Assembly (NCBI GenBank): GCA_963930775.1
Contig: OZ005704.1
Location: 4,526,001 to 4,590,000, forward strand
DNA: 64,000 bases
Origin: Cliona cf. orientalis
Taxonomy: Eukaryota; Porifera; Demospongiae; Clionaida; Clionaidae
Direction of reading: 5' to 3'
Below the pieces are notes generated by a model. The model was not told the DNA's origin. It did not search any database and saw only the letters and a list, made by a program, of their open reading frames with translations. Made by a program: the position numbers and the translations under genes. This document shows positions 15,901 through 30,900 of the stretch, piece after piece (position 1 is the first letter of the stretch; each line of letters opens with the position of its first letter).

Positions 15901-18900
15901 CTAAGTGATATGACATTTGATGCCATCTTGCTACTGTGTCAAGCCAGACATATGGGAGCATCTACATCTACACCTAATGTATCATGGACTGTTAATGGGA
16001 GAGTGGTTTCAACATCAAATTGTTCGAATTGCTTCACTACCTTTCTCAATACGTCCGACTTTACTGCCTCTGATGCTGGAGTGTACCAGTGTATCTTCAC
16101 AGATACTGATGTCACTAGGGAGGTGGTAACAAGTAAACCAATGAGATTGGACGCAGGTTTGTGTAATGCTTTTCTTTGTAACCTGTTTTATTATTTCTGC
16201 TTGCATGTATCAGATATTTTTGTAAGACAAATCAGTACTCTTTATTTGGAAAATATCTCTCCTACGGTGATCTTTCTTCATCCACCAGAGCAACTAGTCA
16301 TTGAAGTGAGATGTAGAGGGAGATATTCTGGGATTTCCTGGCGTAGAAACGGTGCATCGATTGATAGGTCATTGCTTTCAAATCATGATGAAATCTATGC
16401 ACTTGGAAGTACCACAGAGGCTGATTACGGTCTCTATCAAGTAGATCTGACACCTTCTCCTCCCCATCAGATCATAGTCCCACATCATATCCTGGAATTC
16501 GTTGTCACAGCTCCAGGTTGGTATGAAATACGTATCTTTCAGATGATATTGAACAACATACATATATTCTATTGCTATGATAACTAGAGCTCTACAGATC
16601 ACATACCCCGCGCTGCATCTGCATCCAGCATTGGCAGACTTGAGCAGAGTGTGGACCTATTGACAATCTTTACCTGCGCTATCAATAGACGTGGCTACAG
16701 CGGCCAACAAAAAAAGCACTATTGTGACGGTCATGGATCGTGTTCATCAGTATGAAGCATGAAGCCAGTTTTTTGCCAAGTTTAATTGATTTTTTGCGCT
16801 TATGAGGTGACTCACTCAGATGCCTAGATCTCCAGATCTGGCAATTTTTGTGCTTATAACAGACGACACGACTGACACAATCGATTATTTTACCGCTGCT
16901 GCACATGCGTGCATGGGATAATGAAGCACGTTTGTGCAAAACCCTCTGCACAATTATGTTGTGATGATGCTATGGTGCATGCAGGGTATACGTATATGCT
17001 CTGTAGAGCTCTAGTTACTACATTGCATTGTGTGTATAAGTAAATGCGAGCTGATATTTATTCCGTGTGTATGCGCAAGGGATAAAGTAATCGGTCGTGT
17101 TATCATCGTCATTATTGTCGTTGGCACGAAAATTACCATATCTTGAGATGTAGGCACTTAAGCAACTCGTAAGCACAACAAATCAATCAAATTCAGCCAA
17201 AACTGGCTTCAGTGTGTGTCAAATCAAGGGATATGGTTCATGAGTGTCATAAATAGGTGCCTTCTTGTTGGCCACCGTAGTCACACCTGTAATTCATGCC
17301 CATTTTTAAATTAGTAAGTGGCCAAATATATGACTGATAAAGATCATCAAAATGTTCATGACATCTATAGCACTGCACTATATCCATACAAGTATGTTTG
17401 ATGTCACAATCGTGGGATAATGTGACTGACACTACTAACAGCATGCTATTGTACAATCGAGTGCCAGTTAGTACAGCGCATGTGCAGATGAAGACCACAC
17501 CCCTCACTGCAGGTCAAGAGTAGCTGCTCGTGTAATGGCGACGTTCTCACTCCGCTCGAACGTCAAATCTACCACCAGACCATGACAAAGAGCAGACATC
17601 GCCTCTCGCTTCGCTCAAGGCTCGGTGGTCTGCCGAGCAGACCTGTTGAAACGTGCGGCGCTTGCGCCGCTCGCTCGAGCTCAAGCGCTCGAGAATGCAT
17701 CCCTATGGCCCCTAGGCCCTGGCAACCTTGTTTATGCACACGGCACAACAATTCTGACCAATCATGAGTCTTCTAAACTTGTAGGAGAGCGCATCTTTTA
17801 TGCCCTCCAGGTTAGGACACGGACTATATAAGAAAATTGATCGTCTGAAAAATATTTTTCGTTGTATATACATAACAAGGGTGATCACTATTATACCCAC
17901 TGTACCACGACCAAAATTTGATCGAGGCTATTTTGGGCCAGATTTCTTGATTCTGGCTGGAAGTCTCCCATGATTGCTTGAATATGTAGTTTAATGGCCG
18001 GAAATTGCTGTTACTTTCTTAATCAACTTATAGTTTACTGAGGTGAATGCCAGTATACAGAGGTGAGCGGGATCAAAAATTCCCAGTCCCAGTGTCAGTA
18101 CAGCAGGTATAGTCAGCAGGTATAGTAGTGACCACTCCTTGATATAGCTATCTGGATCTGCTGACTGAAATCTGAAGCCCTATGGAACCAAATCATAATG
18201 TAAGATATAGCTAACCTGCTTATTACAACAAAATATAGGTAGTATCAGTTCAGATCTTCCTGGTGCAGAGAATGCTTTTTGTCACCGGGATCCCTGGTAC
18301 AGCTAAGCAGCATTCCCACTAGTTTTCTTAAATTTACCATGCACACGAAAATAAATCTATAGATTACACAATGTGCGCGCAGTGTATGTGCTCTACAGAG
18401 CTCTAGTCTAGCATGTTCTCTCTACAGAACTACGAGGTGATTCAATTAATGATAATCAACTTTGATCTTAGGAGAGACAATGTCATATATAAACAATAGA
18501 ACGTTTCGACCTCGTGGGTCTTCATCAGCTGGTGGAAAACTAAGCAAGCACGCTGATAAAGAGTGAAAGTATGAAACGGATAATAAGAAGGGGGTGTGGT
18601 AAAACAGTAGTAGAGTGTATAATATGCATGTGTGATAGATGAGAAGTTGAAAAATGGACGGAGACAGGGGGTGGGGAGGGAACTGAAGCATGATAAATAA
18701 AAGTAATAAATAGACGAGGAGGTGATACAGAAACTTATTATTTAGAGTTCATGATTGGTGTCCGTATTGTATTCAATTTAAACCCTCCTCTTCTATTTAT
18801 TTACAAGTATAAAAAACAATAAAATTGAAGGATGAAGTAGGGATGGCAGGGTCAAAAAGTACACAAACAAGATTTGTAAGGCTTAAGCATCTGATATACA

Positions 18901-21900
18901 TCCCTACGCATGCTTTTCTCGATTATTATGCACCTATTAATCATTAAATGTTGATGTATTTGTCGAGTGCGGCATGTGGGAGACATTCAGGGTATTCCCT
19001 GGTTGTCACAATGGTTCAGGATAGTCAGTTTGATCAGGTTCAGTTGCATTATTTTTGCACCCCCCATGGCAAAAAGCAAGCGTAGGATGTATAGCAGATG
19101 CTTTAATAAGCCTTATAAATCTTGTTTGTGTACTTTTTGACCCTGCCATCCCTACTTCATCCTTCAGTTTTTTATACTTGTTTCTGTTCTTTTTTTATTG
19201 CTCTTAGTATTCTATTTATCAATGCCATCTTATATGGCTTGCTCATTCAACTCTCAGTGTAATTAAGTAGCTAGTAGATGGGAGGTATCGAAGTTCGCGC
19301 GTGCGCGCAAAGTCTTAGCCACGGCCTTCAAGGTGGCTGACAAAGAAGGCTGCTCAGGTAGGCTACTAGCGGTGTGTCTCTTCAAATTGTGAACTGGCTG
19401 ACTGCTGAGGGGCCTCTTGATAGCTACCTAGCTAGTTCACTGTAGCTATAGCGCTCAGTTCGCACTGGCCTAGTTAACTAAGCTATAGTTAGCTCGCGCG
19501 GGAGAGCCTGGTGCCTAGCTCGAGACTAGAACTGAGCGCCGCGAGTATCTGAGCGGTGAGCTGAGCGATCGAGACATTGTACGTGGTCCGATTCATGCTG
19601 CATCGCGCGCGCCGCGCCCCTGACCATAGTCACATGATTTCACCATGGCAACACATTCCGAGCATGCGCATTGTATGACAAAATGGCGTATCAGACACGC
19701 CCATTAGTTAATGCACCGTACACACTCATCATTACGTATAACTGTCGAGATAACGCCAAACAAACATGCCATGGACCTGTGCGCTACAAAATAGAGTGGA
19801 TTTATACGAGAACTAAGGCGAGCGGTCCAGATAGTCTTGAGTTAGCCCTGATAATGAGAAAGAAAGAAAGAATGAGAAATGGGCTATTTTTCAAACATCT
19901 GATTCTGGCATGTACAATTGTTTTGATGAATGATCTTGGTCTTGCTAGATGCACAATTTGATGGAGATTCTGATTTTCACACTTAGAAGTTTCACAAAAT
20001 TACCTATTTTGAGATATTTGGGTATTTGTAATGTATTACATATATGGCATATCCGGGCCATCCCTACTTATAGAGTCTACCGACTCTATGATAATTCTCT
20101 TTACACCCCACCTGTCCATTTTTCAACTTATCATCTGGATTCACATATGCATAATATAATATACACTCCACTTTTATTACTGTTTTAATTTTTCTACCAC
20201 ACCCCCATTTCACACTTCCTCTCTTTATAGTTATCTGGATTGTACTTCCTTAGTTTATTCACCATCTGATGAAGACCTACGAGGTCAAAACATTCTGTTG
20301 TTACCCCGCGCCCAGCGTACATGTTCAAGAGGTGAAGTAATCACCACGGTTGTGTCGTCGTCATCATTGTTATGAGCACAAAAATTGCCATATCTCAAGA
20401 TGTAGGCATCTAAGTGATTTATAACCACAACGAATCAATCAAATTTGATGAAAAACTGGCTTCAGTGTTCTTCAAATCGAGGGACACAGTACACGAGCGT
20501 CACAAAAGTGCCTTTTTGTTGGGCACTATAGCCATGCACGCCTATCAACAGTGCCCACTCGATGCATAACATTGTGCTTTCTGCTCATGCACACCTCACT
20601 TCTTGTATTATTAATTAAATATACAAATAGTAGAAGTTAATAGTCTAGGTCTGGTGCAGAGAGTATTTTTTTGTGGCTGACATGATCGGGACTAACGGAC
20701 CAGTGAACCATGCAGTTCCACCATAATTTCTTAATTATAACCATGCACCGGAAGTAGATCTACAGAGCTCTTGTTTATATGATGTTGTGTATGCTACAAT
20801 CTACCATTGATTGAACTAAACTACGTAGAAATGAATCTATACAGTACAAAGTGATTACTATGACAAAGTATTGGCCCCTCCCTAGATTTTCAGTGCCTCT
20901 CCAAGGCTGCTTATTCAATAGATGCTTTAGAAGTTAAGTTTCATTTCTTCTAGTGAGCCTATTGCCACATAATTCAACATTGAATCCAGCAAACTGATTA
21001 GCTATTCCTTAATTTTTATTCTACAGTCAATGCATCCACAAGAGCAAACTATGACGTCATGTTGTCGGTACTTGAAGGAGGATCATTTAGACTCTCCTGT
21101 ACCTCAATTGGTGCTCCAACTCCAACCATTGTTTGGGAAATGAATGGCCAACCAGCACAATTCAACACAACTGAAGTTATCACACTACCCAAAGCTCGGT
21201 TTGTTGGAGCTCCAGGTGGTGGTCTTGCTCCAGATGTAACTCTAGGGAACGTTACATCTGAAACCATGATCATGAATGCTCAATATCCCGCTGAGAATGG
21301 AAGCTACACATGCATTGGGAGCAATGATGACTTTGAGAGGAATGAGAGTGCTCAAATATATGTGCAAGTATTGGGTATGTCTGACTATTGTTACTATAGT
21401 GTCCTCCCACATGCACGTATCATACTTTCAGTTTTGCAGTATCCTGGTGAATTGTAGCTCTAAGCAAAATGAAGTATAATATTATAACAAGTATGTTTGA
21501 TGTCACAATCATGGGATAATGTGGCTAGCATGCATGATCATCTATTAACAGTACATGCTCACAAAACATAGAGACGTAGTTCATGCACAAACTGTATCCT
21601 GCCTGGGCAAGATAGTACCGTGCGCATGCGCAGATTGAAGCGGTTGCAGAGGCCACACCCCTCATAGCAAGCAACTACTCTGGCAGCCTCCTGCAGTAGC
21701 GACGTTCTCGCTCTGCTCGAACTTTGCTACCGGACTACTGACAGGTATGATAAAGAACAGACCTCGCCTCTCGCTTCGCTCGAGGCTCGGTGGCTATCGC
21801 CAGCGCCTGCCTAGCAGGCCTCTCGAAAAGCGCGGCGCTTTCGCGCCGATCATTCGACAATACAATGCGTCTCTATGGCCCGAGGAATTAAGGCCACTCT

Positions 21901-24900
21901 TCTTTGTGCACATGGCCCTACAGTTTTGACCAATCCTGAGCCTTGTAGTGCGGACTTCTCTCCGCCCGCGCCGCGTGTTCATAGCAACCGGGCGCTTTCA
22001 AGACGCGTATCCGTGCCCTCATGTAATGACACGGACTATATAAGAAAAATGATCGTCTGAAAAATATTTTTCGTTGTATATATATAATAAGTATTATGTG
22101 GGTGGGATCAGAGCATAGTCATGTATTATTTTTACGTCAGGCAAACAATTTGTTCAGTATAAAAACTTTATGGCATGATTTAGATATTGATGCTTGTTGA
22201 AATAAGGCTTCCTTAAGATTATGTGAATAGCTACTGCAGCAGCAAAAGGTGTATATACATTCAAGGGAAAGAAAGATGTCTCTGGACTTGCATGCTATTA
22301 TAATACAAGCACTATATTGCAAAACCCTTGGCACAAGTGCACTGAGCAGTATTGCATGCTGCAAGTTGCTCATGTGGATCCCAGCACATCACTATTGCAA
22401 GTATTGTACTGTATAATATCGTAGAGGCTCAGTATGAAAGGACTGAAAGCCAAGAAACTTTTCTTATAATGTGCCATTTGATATGCATGGTGTCATTTAT
22501 TCGCTTTGCTGGGTGCTTATAGTATTATTATTATGCCTCGGTGCTTACCCTGGAGTGGATACTCTCTATTTATATGTAAGTGATCAAAACTGGCAGCAGA
22601 GAGTGGATGCTAGCTATAATGTTCTCAGCATCTGTACTACTAATCATACACTTCATGTTATTTTATGCAGTTACACCAGTTGTTGAAGTGACAGCATCAC
22701 GTATGAAAGTCAACATAAGAAGCTCCACTATGTTATTCTGTAACGTTACAAGAACTAATCCACATGTAACTGATTACACTTGGATGGATGAAGATACAAG
22801 CACAGAAATTACTAATGACAATATGGCAGTGCTTGTGCTTGCACTACAGACTGAACAAGATTTTGGTACCATTAGTTGTACTGTATCTAATGCTGCTGGA
22901 ATTTCAGGAAAGGCTAACGTGACAATTGAACAAGGATGTAAGCATTATTACTGTACAGTGAGAATTCTTTGGTTAGATATTTAGTTCGGCAATTTGATGA
23001 AGTCAAGATCATTAACACTGTGTACGTCTAGGTTGCTAAGCATTTACATCCTGCTAATCAAATGAGAGCTGTCTTACCAAACTTAAAGCTTGCCCAAGAA
23101 ACCTGCTATATTATAGTGATATCATTCTCAGTTGTTATATGTATCTGTATGAAACAAACAAAGATTCTCTGCGGACAATTTAACTGTTTGGTAAACTTAC
23201 CGACATTTTGACTAGATGCTCTAGTCATCCTCAGGGCAGGTTTTACGAACAATTAAATTATCTGCAGAGAATCTCCGATTATTTCGTGCCTGCTATACAG
23301 TATGCAAATCTCCATGTATTCTTGATAAGAGGGTATTACAAATTTTTGTGTTGTACCATGCAGTTCCTCCAGAGATTGCTGTAGCTGATCCCGACCCAGT
23401 CTTTTACAATGAGCCTGTTCAGCTAGTTTGTACTGTGGTTGGAGGAGATCTACCCAGAAATATAACCTGGACTTCTCCTAGTGGTGCACTAGTATACTTC
23501 ACCAACCAAACAGCAGGAGCTAATGTGTCACTGAGTATAACCAGATATGACTATGGGGAGTACACTTGCAGAGCATCCAATGAGTTTGGATCAGCATTCA
23601 AACGAGTTGAAGTTCAACATCCAGGTCTTTGTTCCTTGAGCATTGTCATAATTACATTCTATTAAGGAATTTATAATTATTACTACTGCATATGGCTTGA
23701 TTCCATTGATGGTATCATACATAGGGATACCCATTCAAATTAAAATAGGTGAATAATATATGTGATTGACATCTGCAAAGATGCCTCCAATTAGGACAAA
23801 AAAAACCTTGCTTAGAAGAACATATTAAAAACCCTTTATGGTGTCATGATGGTACCAGTAGTTAATGGGAGAAAGTCATATAGTTACTCAAAGAGATTAC
23901 TGCATTGATTCTTTACTATACAGAGTGCTTCAACGACACCTATGGAATCGATTGTGCCGAGATGTGTTTCTGTATGAATGGAGGGATTTGTGACAGCGCT
24001 ACCGGATGTGTTTGTGCTGATGGTTGGACTGGTACTAACTGCACTATAGGTATGTGCATAGGCGTAGGAAGATGCTGAAGGTTGGGGGGCTGAATGTACA
24101 ATTGCGCGCGAAGCGCGCGCAAATTTTTATGACCACGCCTACTTTGTGTCAAACCACGCCCATTTTTGCACGATCGAGGCTGCTATCTCGATGAAAAAAT
24201 GAACTGTAGGTCAAGTAGAATAGATTTGGCAGCTATTGAGGCATATTTTATTCATAATCAGGCCAGGTAAGAAATCTGTGTTATAATAATACTGGGCTAA
24301 GAGAACTTCCCAAGGGTTTGCTACTCTGAGAACATGGACTGACACTACTAACAAGGGGGGGGGGGGGGGGGGGGGGCGCCAGCCCCTGGAGCCTCCTCGT
24401 TTCCTACGCCACTGATGTGGTTCTTATTATAATAATATGTACATGTATAACATACCTCTGGTATTCAAGCGCGTGGTTTGCAGAGCCCCACGTCCTGCAA
24501 GATTATTAAACTTATAGCTACTGTCCAGCAGTACATGTGTATACGATGCTAGAGAATGCCCTCAGAGATAATGTTTGAGGTGATAGAAAGTGACAATAGA
24601 GTGCTATAGCTATCGTTTAGCTGATGGTGTAGCTATTCAACTCTAGTAGTTTCTAGTTTGTGCTCTCTACCAAACTTACATCAATTTATTGTTGGCCCAG
24701 CGCCACACCCTTAGCTTATTAGATTCTTGCTATCACAATGAAATTTCACGCTGAAAAAATTAGCTGTACCTTCATGACCATTTCAGCCATGCTCCTTTAA
24801 TTTCAAACAAAAGAATGATAATGACCAGTATAGACGTGAGTGTGACAATATGCTTGCACACATACGTATGTATCATCATGGGTGCCCATGGCTGCCAGGT

Positions 24901-27900
24901 TGCTCCACCACAACTATTTATCCACGATAACGAACTATCGTACATTAGCTATATATTTATACCTATAGTTGGACAGTATATGTTAACCTTGCGGGATGTG
25001 GCATGCAGGGCTCGCAATCCACATTCCGTAATTTTATACTGTGCCATATACACAAGATAACAAAAATTTTGCTAATGAGAACAGGTGGTAAAATTGGCGA
25101 CCATTTTCTCCTGGCAAGAGGTTCTATGTATATGGTATTATGTTAACCTTGTGGGATGTGGGACTCTGCAACCTGCATCCCACATCCCACATTCACATGG
25201 TTCACTGGCATGCTTGCGGGATGCGGGTATGGAATCAAACAGTTCAAGCAGCTGAACATGTCAATCAGCCTGGTTATATACTTCAGCTTCAGTGTACATG
25301 TAGGTCACTGTTGTATCTTGGACAATAGTTCTATCTATTCGGCAGACCCTTCCTGGTGCTTTATGGTGTGTAGTACAAGTCGGGAAGGATCTAGCTCAAT
25401 AGACTACTTGCACATCTGTGGGTTGAGACAGAATTGTAGCTAGTGCATAGCTTTTGGTGTATCCATGTAGAGTTTATTAGCTGAAGGTGCACAAGATGTA
25501 CAGGAAAACAATTTTTGATGGATATTAGGTGTTGATCATCCATGTAAATCATGGAACAAGAGTTTGTAAGGGCATTTGAATGCAGAGATGACACTGACTT
25601 GTTTTATTCTTCATCATATCTTTCGTAGTAGTGAATAGAATAATAGTTTATTTTCTCCTCTGTCACCTTTTTTGGAGCGCCATGCCTACAGTTGTTGAAT
25701 GCAGGCTATGATTGGCATTGTGCCCACCTATTCCAGCTAGCTTTTCTGAACATATTCCTCAACTATGCTTGGACATTTGTTTTTCCAATCTTGAGGGAAT
25801 GCACCATACCAGTGCTTACTTCCTGTGCTAAAGATTGCATAGTGGATATAGCGACCTTTACCATATTGGCGAAAGTTTTTCTGAGAACTTTTTCTGCAAT
25901 GCAATGGTAGCTGGGATTGGTGAAAATTTTATGCAGCAAAAAATTTCACACAGTAATATTCTGTATTGCAAGTACCATTAAGCCTGTATTGCCCACAGCC
26001 TTATCTAGAAATCATTCAGGATTTAATTTTTGCCTTAGGCCGCTCTTGTCCATTGTGTGGCCCCTTATAGGTTAATACCCATAGGAAACCTATGTATCTG
26101 TTAGTAGCTACAACCATACCATTCTGCTCCATTTGGATTTCCAGATTATCTTAGGGTGTATACTGTAAAGGGTATACTAATATCAATAGTTCATTTATTG
26201 CCTTGCAGAGCTAAACAGATTCAGCCCAGAATTCTCAAATAGCACCCCAAAATTTCTTCTGCTAAAATGGACAACTGAAATTGGAACAGATGTTATTGAA
26301 ATAGATGCAACAGATGCAGATCCTACGCCAGATGCTGGCAGAATATCCTACTCTCTAGTTCCCCCTGATTACCACCTACCTCACATAGTATCTAATGGTA
26401 CCTTTGAGTTTGACATTAATGCCACAAGTGGTGTCATAACAACAGCAGTTGACCTTGAAACCAGAGCAAACATGTATTCCTCGTTTTACCTCACTATCCA
26501 AGCCCAAGACCACGGCGTAAGCCCACTTTCTAGTACAGCCCAAATAACCATCCTTCTTCTCCCTGTACCTCGTCTTGTCAGCCCTCCCAATATTACAGTT
26601 GAAGAAAATGTAATCAGTGATAGGATTGCTAATATTGAGTGCTTTATAATTGGTCACACCTTCTCAGTTCCTACAGTCAGCGTAAAGGCAAGTGACTATT
26701 CTCAATACTTTTTGGTTGAAGCAACAGGCCAGTATACCTTTGCTCTCTATACATCACGTGGACTGGATTATGAGTCGCTACAGGAAGACTCTGTCATTGA
26801 AATTGAGCTATTGTGTGAAATTCCAAGTGCAAATGATACTCGATGTGCAGACTCAAGAGTTGTTGAGATAGAAGTACTGAATGTTAATGATAATCCCATA
26901 CGATTTGAAAATATTTCAAATTATGTTGTTATACCTGAAAATACCACAGCAGGGACAGATATTTTGACATTAAGAGCATTTGATGAAGATCTTCTTAATG
27001 ACACCATATTTTTTGAGGCTATTAACTCAAATGTTATACCATTTATGGTTGATGTTAACACTGGTAAGATTACAGTAACTTCTCTGCTAGATCGTGAACA
27101 TCAGGAGAGATACATAGTGGAAGTAAGAGCTTTCCAATTGAATTCAGAAGATGAAGCATTCACCAATGTTACTATTTCATTGTCAGATGTCAATGATGAA
27201 CCCCCTGTTTTTGATGCCCAGCCTTACATTCTCGACATCTCCACCATGACTTCTATAGGGGAGCACGTCCTCACAGTACATGCGATTGATCTTGACTTGG
27301 ATGGTGTGATCACTTATTCATTGCAAGCAAACAACTTTTTTGTCATCAATGAAATTAGTGGAGAAATTAGAACCACTTCTACCTTGCAGCCTAACATGAA
27401 TCTGATACTCTTGGTGTTTGCAGCGGATCAGGAACCCCCTAACTTTATAACTAACACCACTATCCACATATTTGTTGGTCCTTCCCCCATAGATATTCAG
27501 TTTTCACAACGAAGCTATCAGTTTGCTGTCTTTGAAGATGAAGTGAGAGGAGCAGTTGTTGGAAAGGTTGAAGCTACTGTTGTTGATTACTCTGGTGTGA
27601 ATTTGAGTCAGCACATGGTTGAGTACACTCTGGCTAATGATACTACACCATTCATCGTTTATGAAGACACAGGAGAAATTTATTTAGCTTCTACGTTAGA
27701 TTATGACTCTTCTGCTCGGAGCTACATACTTTCTGTTCAAGCGTCATACGGTAGTGACATTATTCAAAATGAAGTAATTGTGATGATTGAAGTGATAAAT
27801 GTCAACGATAATCCACCTTTGTTTGTACAAACTTTGTATGAAGCTGTAGTCGATGAATTTACTACAGTTGACACTTCAGTACTACAAGTGATGGCTATTG

Positions 27901-30900
27901 ATACAGATTCTGAAAACATTACCTTCACCCTTGCTAAGGAAGATAGTGATCCCTTCATCATCGATCCACACACAGGAGTTATTTTTACAATCAAAGATTT
28001 GCTTGTAGCTCAAGACTATCATCTCTCTGTACTTGCTTCTGATGGTGAGCTCACTTCTTCTGTTAGAGTCTTTATTTCTGTTACTAGATCAGCATCAGTC
28101 ACTCCAACATTCACTAGAGAGTTCTTTACTTTTAGGGTCTCTGAGAACATTCCAGTAGGATCACATATTGGGACTGTTGAGGCAGTATCCTTTGGTAATC
28201 TATCTCTAAACTTTTCAACATTTCAATTTCGTATAGGTTTGCCTGACCCAGTTGGCTTCAGTGTGTCTACTCAGGAAGCAAACTCTACATTCCATCTCAA
28301 TGCATCTAGTGGTGCTATCATTGCTCAGGCTGAATTTGGCTATGATGCAGAAACACGTCAAAAGTACTACTTTACTGTTGAGGTATATAATATTAGTGAC
28401 AACACTGTATTTGATAGAGCCATTGTCAACATTGATTTGTTGGATTCAAATGACAATCCTCCACTTTTTAGCAGACCATTCTTCAACCAGACTATTGAAA
28501 ATTCATTGCCTTATGGATCCTTTGTTCTAAAAGTATCAGCCAGTGACCGTGACTCTAGTACCAATGCCGAAATATATTTCATTCTTGATCCAATCACACT
28601 TGGATTCGTTATCAATTCAGAGAGCGGAGAAGTATCTGTTTCCAATACTACTACCCTCAATATAGGCCAATACTATCTTACTGTAGTTGCTGTGGATCGT
28701 GGATCACCACCATTGAATACCTCAGCAACTGTGTTAATAACAATCATTCCCTCAAATGAAACAACAATTGAGTTTTCACAACCCACCTACACTTTTAATG
28801 TTACTGAAGATGCTGAGATGGGTACTCTTATAGGTACTGTCAAAGTTAGAAATGCTGCTTCCAGTAATGTTGAGTTTTCTACATCCAATCTTTTTAGTTG
28901 CTTAAGCCTCAACCGATCAAGTGGTACAATACAAGTGATGTGTGGCCTTGATCGAGAGGTTCAGTCAAGATATGAACTTTATGTACAAGCAAGTGATGGC
29001 GGGGCGTTGGGATACTCCACAGTTATCATTCACGTTATCGATGTGAATGACAATGCTCCAGTATTCTCTCTTGAAACTTACGCCGAGGTGTTTGGTGCGG
29101 ACCTTAATACCAGCGTAGCAGTATTACAGGTGGTGGCAGCTGATAGTGACCTTGGTAGTAATGGTACCATAGTCTACTCTCTCGTTGGTAATACCTCAGC
29201 CAACATGTATTTCAGGATCAATAGTAGTACTGGTGAGATTTTTTGGCAAGGAATAGATGTTATAGTAGGAGACTTTGCACTGACAGTACAAGCTAATGAT
29301 CTAGGCAGTCCAGTTTCAATGAGCTCAACTACCCTTGCTCTAATCCGTATTGCACAATCCCGTCTCCCTGTTGTCTATTTTAATACATCTATCCTAATGA
29401 TTGAAGAGAATCAAGAGCCAGGAGCTGTTGTTGGAACAGTACTACTAATGACTTCTGGTCACACTATCAACGTTGCTGATTATTTTGATAATCTCCACTT
29501 TTCACTCATTGAAAGTGACCAGGAAGCTAACAATATCTCACGTAGTTCTTTGTTTGCCATTGATCCTAGAAATGGCACAGTTTATGCCTTGGCTACTTTG
29601 AATCGAGAAGAAATTGACACTCACGTGATATTTGTACTAGCCAACTTTACGCAGTTTGATATCTCCACTGAAGTAGCTATCAGTATTTCTGTTGTTGACA
29701 ATAATGACATTAAACCCCAGTTTGAGCCTGCTATGTATGCTGTTCACATCAATGATAGCATTGAATTTGAAGCTGCCTTTGTTAGGGTTCGTGTGGTGGA
29801 CTTGGATATTGGAAGCAATGCTAATATTACATTCCAAATTGACCAGCCATCTACATTCCCTTTTGGTATCAGAGTCAGCTCTTACAACTATCCTTACACA
29901 CATGGAGAGATTTATCTAGAAAATTTGACAACTTTGACTGAAAGGGAGTACCAGTTTATGGTGATTGCGATTGATATGGGAGTCTCTCCTCTGCTAAGCA
30001 CAGCTAATGTATCTATAACTGTTGACTATTTACTTCCCGAGATGATAAAATTTCAGTTACTCCTCTACAACTTTTCTGTGATTGAGCATTCACCGAGGGA
30101 TGAGATAATTGGACAAGTCTCCATTGAACGGATATCCCCTGCATTAGATGGCCTAGTATATACTTTAGTCACAGGAATTGAACAATTTTGGATCAACTCT
30201 ACAACTGGAGTAGTTGCAGTTAACCGAGAAATTGATAGAGAGGTTGACCCACTGCTAAACTTCACTGTTAGTGCAACACTTCCTACAGAACCATCACTGG
30301 GCCCTGCTGTAGCTACTGTTGTTGTTTCTGTTGAAGACATCAATGATCATCCTCCTACATTCAGTGGACAGCCATATCAGCGAGTAATTCTCACAACAGA
30401 ACTATCAGCCAATGAGAGCCTACTGCAAGTGACTGCTAGTGATATGGACTTGGGTATGAATGCAACAATTGGCTACAATTTGAGTGGATCGGTAGCACAA
30501 CAGTACTTTAGGATAGCAAATAATGGAGAGATATATGTTGAAGCAGTTCACTTGAGTCCCTCTACGTATCTGTTGTTTGTCACTGCATATGATATGGGAA
30601 TTCCACAAATGACTTCCCAAGCATCAGTGACCATCATAGTACAGCTGCCAGCACCAGACCATCTGCTGTTCACTCAACCTCAAGGGTATATATTTAACAT
30701 TAGTGAAAACAGTCCTGCTTTTCGGACACTAGGCCATATTTTTCTCAATCCAATACCAAATTATTTCCATGATTTTCTCACGTTTACTAGTAGCAATAGT
30801 AACTTCAGCATTAACACAACTACGGGGGAAGTTAAACCACTTACATCTTTTGATTATGAAGAGGCACAAAGCCACACATTTCAGGTAAGTGCAGTATTGA